Under the pieces are notes generated by a model, which did not search any database, had not been told where the DNA came from, and saw only the letters and a program-made list of their open reading frames with translations. The position numbers and the translations under genes were made by a program. Shown piece after piece: positions 63,413 through 64,000 of a DNA stretch of 64,000 nucleotides (position 1 is the stretch's first letter; each line of letters opens with the position of its first letter). The DNA comes from Burkholderia ubonensis (GTDB lineage: Bacteria; Pseudomonadota; Gammaproteobacteria; Burkholderiales; Burkholderiaceae), in the NCBI RefSeq assembly GCF_001718695.1, contig NZ_CP013420.1, forward strand, positions 1,860,001 to 1,924,000. The letters are read 5' to 3'.

Positions 63413-63889
63413 ATGGATCTTCGTAAGCTGAAAACTCTGATCGACCTCGTCTCCGAATCCGGCATCTCCGAGCTGGAAGTGACGGAAGGCGAAGGCAAGG
63501 TGCGCATCGTCAAGAACGCGCCGCCGGTCTACGTGCAGCCGACGGGCGGGTATGCCCCGCAAATCAGCGCGCCCGCGCAGACGGTCGCGCTGCCGGCCGA
63601 GAGCGCCGCTGCCGCGCCGGCCGCAGGCGCCGCCGCCGCGCCCGCCGCGCCGCAGGGCCACGTCGTGACGTCGCCGATGGTCGGCACGTTCTACCGCGCG
63701 CCGTCGCCGGGCGCCGACCCGTTCGCCCAGGTCGGCGACACGGTCAAGGAAGGCCAGACGCTCTGCATCATCGAAGCGATGAAGCTCCTCAACGAGATCG
63801 AGTCCGACAAGGCCGGCGTGATCAAGGAAATCCTCGTCGAGAACGGCCAGGCCGTCGAATACGGCCAGCCGCTTTTCGTGATCGGCTAA
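63413..63889 (+). CDS. accB: Acetyl-CoA carboxylase biotin carboxyl carrier protein
   Basis: BCCP carries biotin between the AccC and AccDA half reactions at the start of fatty acid synthesis (158 residues). The N-terminus [32 protein letters not shown] is typical, an Ala/Pro linker spans about residues 55-85, and the biotinyl domain has [14 protein letters not shown] and the biotin-accepting lysine in [13 protein letters not shown] near 124. GGGGAA precedes the ATG. Confidence 0.96.
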   Translation: MDLRKLKTLIDLVSESGISELEVTEGEGKVRIVKNAPPVYVQPTGGYAPQISAPAQTVALPAESAAAAPAAGAAAAPAAPQGHVVTSPMVGTFYRAPSPGADPFAQVGDTVKEGQTLCIIEAMKLLNEIESDKAGVIKEILVENGQAVEYGQPLFVIG

Positions 63890-63974
63890 AGTCCGCCGCG
63901 CGGCCGCTGCGCCGCGCGCCGCCGATGCTCTCCAGGCGCCATTCGCGCGCCCCTCGAAGAGACGAATACTCGCT

Positions 63975-64000
63975 ATGTTTGAAAAAATCCTCATTGCCAA
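63975..64000 (+). CDS. accC: Biotin carboxylase, first codons only
   Basis: The ATG at 63975 begins MFEKILIA, the expected AccC N-terminus, 85 nt after accB. The rest is outside the window. Confidence 0.85.

Overview
The window is about 64 kb of very GC-rich bacterial chromosome, and every gene I recognise fits a housekeeping stretch of chromosome 1 of Burkholderia sensu stricto. The reasons are protein similarity as I recall it, strong G/C preference at third codon positions, the pairing of rnpB with a DUF3025 gene and pyrC, the gltIJKL/gdhA block, a HexR-controlled Entner-Doudoroff locus, and the shared holA-lptE-leuS order. I see no prophage, insertion sequence, CRISPR array, rRNA or tRNA. 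This looks like core genome with a few accessory metabolic cassettes.

Layout. 1-11.5 kb: the 5' part of RNase P RNA, DUF3025 and pyrC, a class II amidotransferase, the glutamate/aspartate ABC importer gltIJKL, gdhA, a HypT-like LysR regulator and purB. 11-17 kb: gluconate use (gntK, gluconate permease, eda, edd) with a divergent HexR gene and two HexR-type operators in the shared intergenic region. 16.8-26.7 kb: hemJ-like, proA, holA, lptE, leuS, exbB/exbD, dapB, bamE and divergent fur. 26.8-30.7 kb: an allantoate-degradation operon (dctA, alc, allA) facing its own FadR-type GntR gene, with matching palindromic operators placed just after both -10 boxes. 30.8-36.4 kb: gapA, tkt, a spermidine synthase-like gene, a VOC protein and rsmE. 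36.5-37.6 kb: a secreted barnase-like RNase with its barstar immunity protein, followed by an unannotated intergenic transcript candidate. 38-43.5 kb: maeB, thiL, pgpA, pncC and pyrF. 43.5-52.6 kb: a nine-gene sugar operon (iclR-dgoK-dgoA-SDR-araFGH-SDR-galM), most easily read as uptake and De Ley-Doudoroff-type oxidation of D-galactose and perhaps L-arabinose. 52.9-64 kb: an EF-hand periplasmic protein, an S10 carboxypeptidase lipoprotein, the mpl-yqiA-rnb-aroE-mtgA block, a conserved unknown, a TlpA-like thioredoxin, aroQ, accB and the first codons of accC.

A striking property of the sequence is that six genes (pyrC, holA, leuS, exbB, thiL, galM) each change reading frame once, usually inside a short G/C run. 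Two of them (holA, leuS) are essential in most bacteria, so I read these as indel errors in the source assembly and not as pseudogenes. For these genes I give full spans from start to expected stop.

The least described items are: the possible small RNA at 37752-37885 with an anti-Shine-Dalgarno loop; the paired operators of the allantoate/DctA locus; the nested start in the barstar gene; and the incomplete galactose pathway, which lacks a lactonase and a dehydratase in the cluster.
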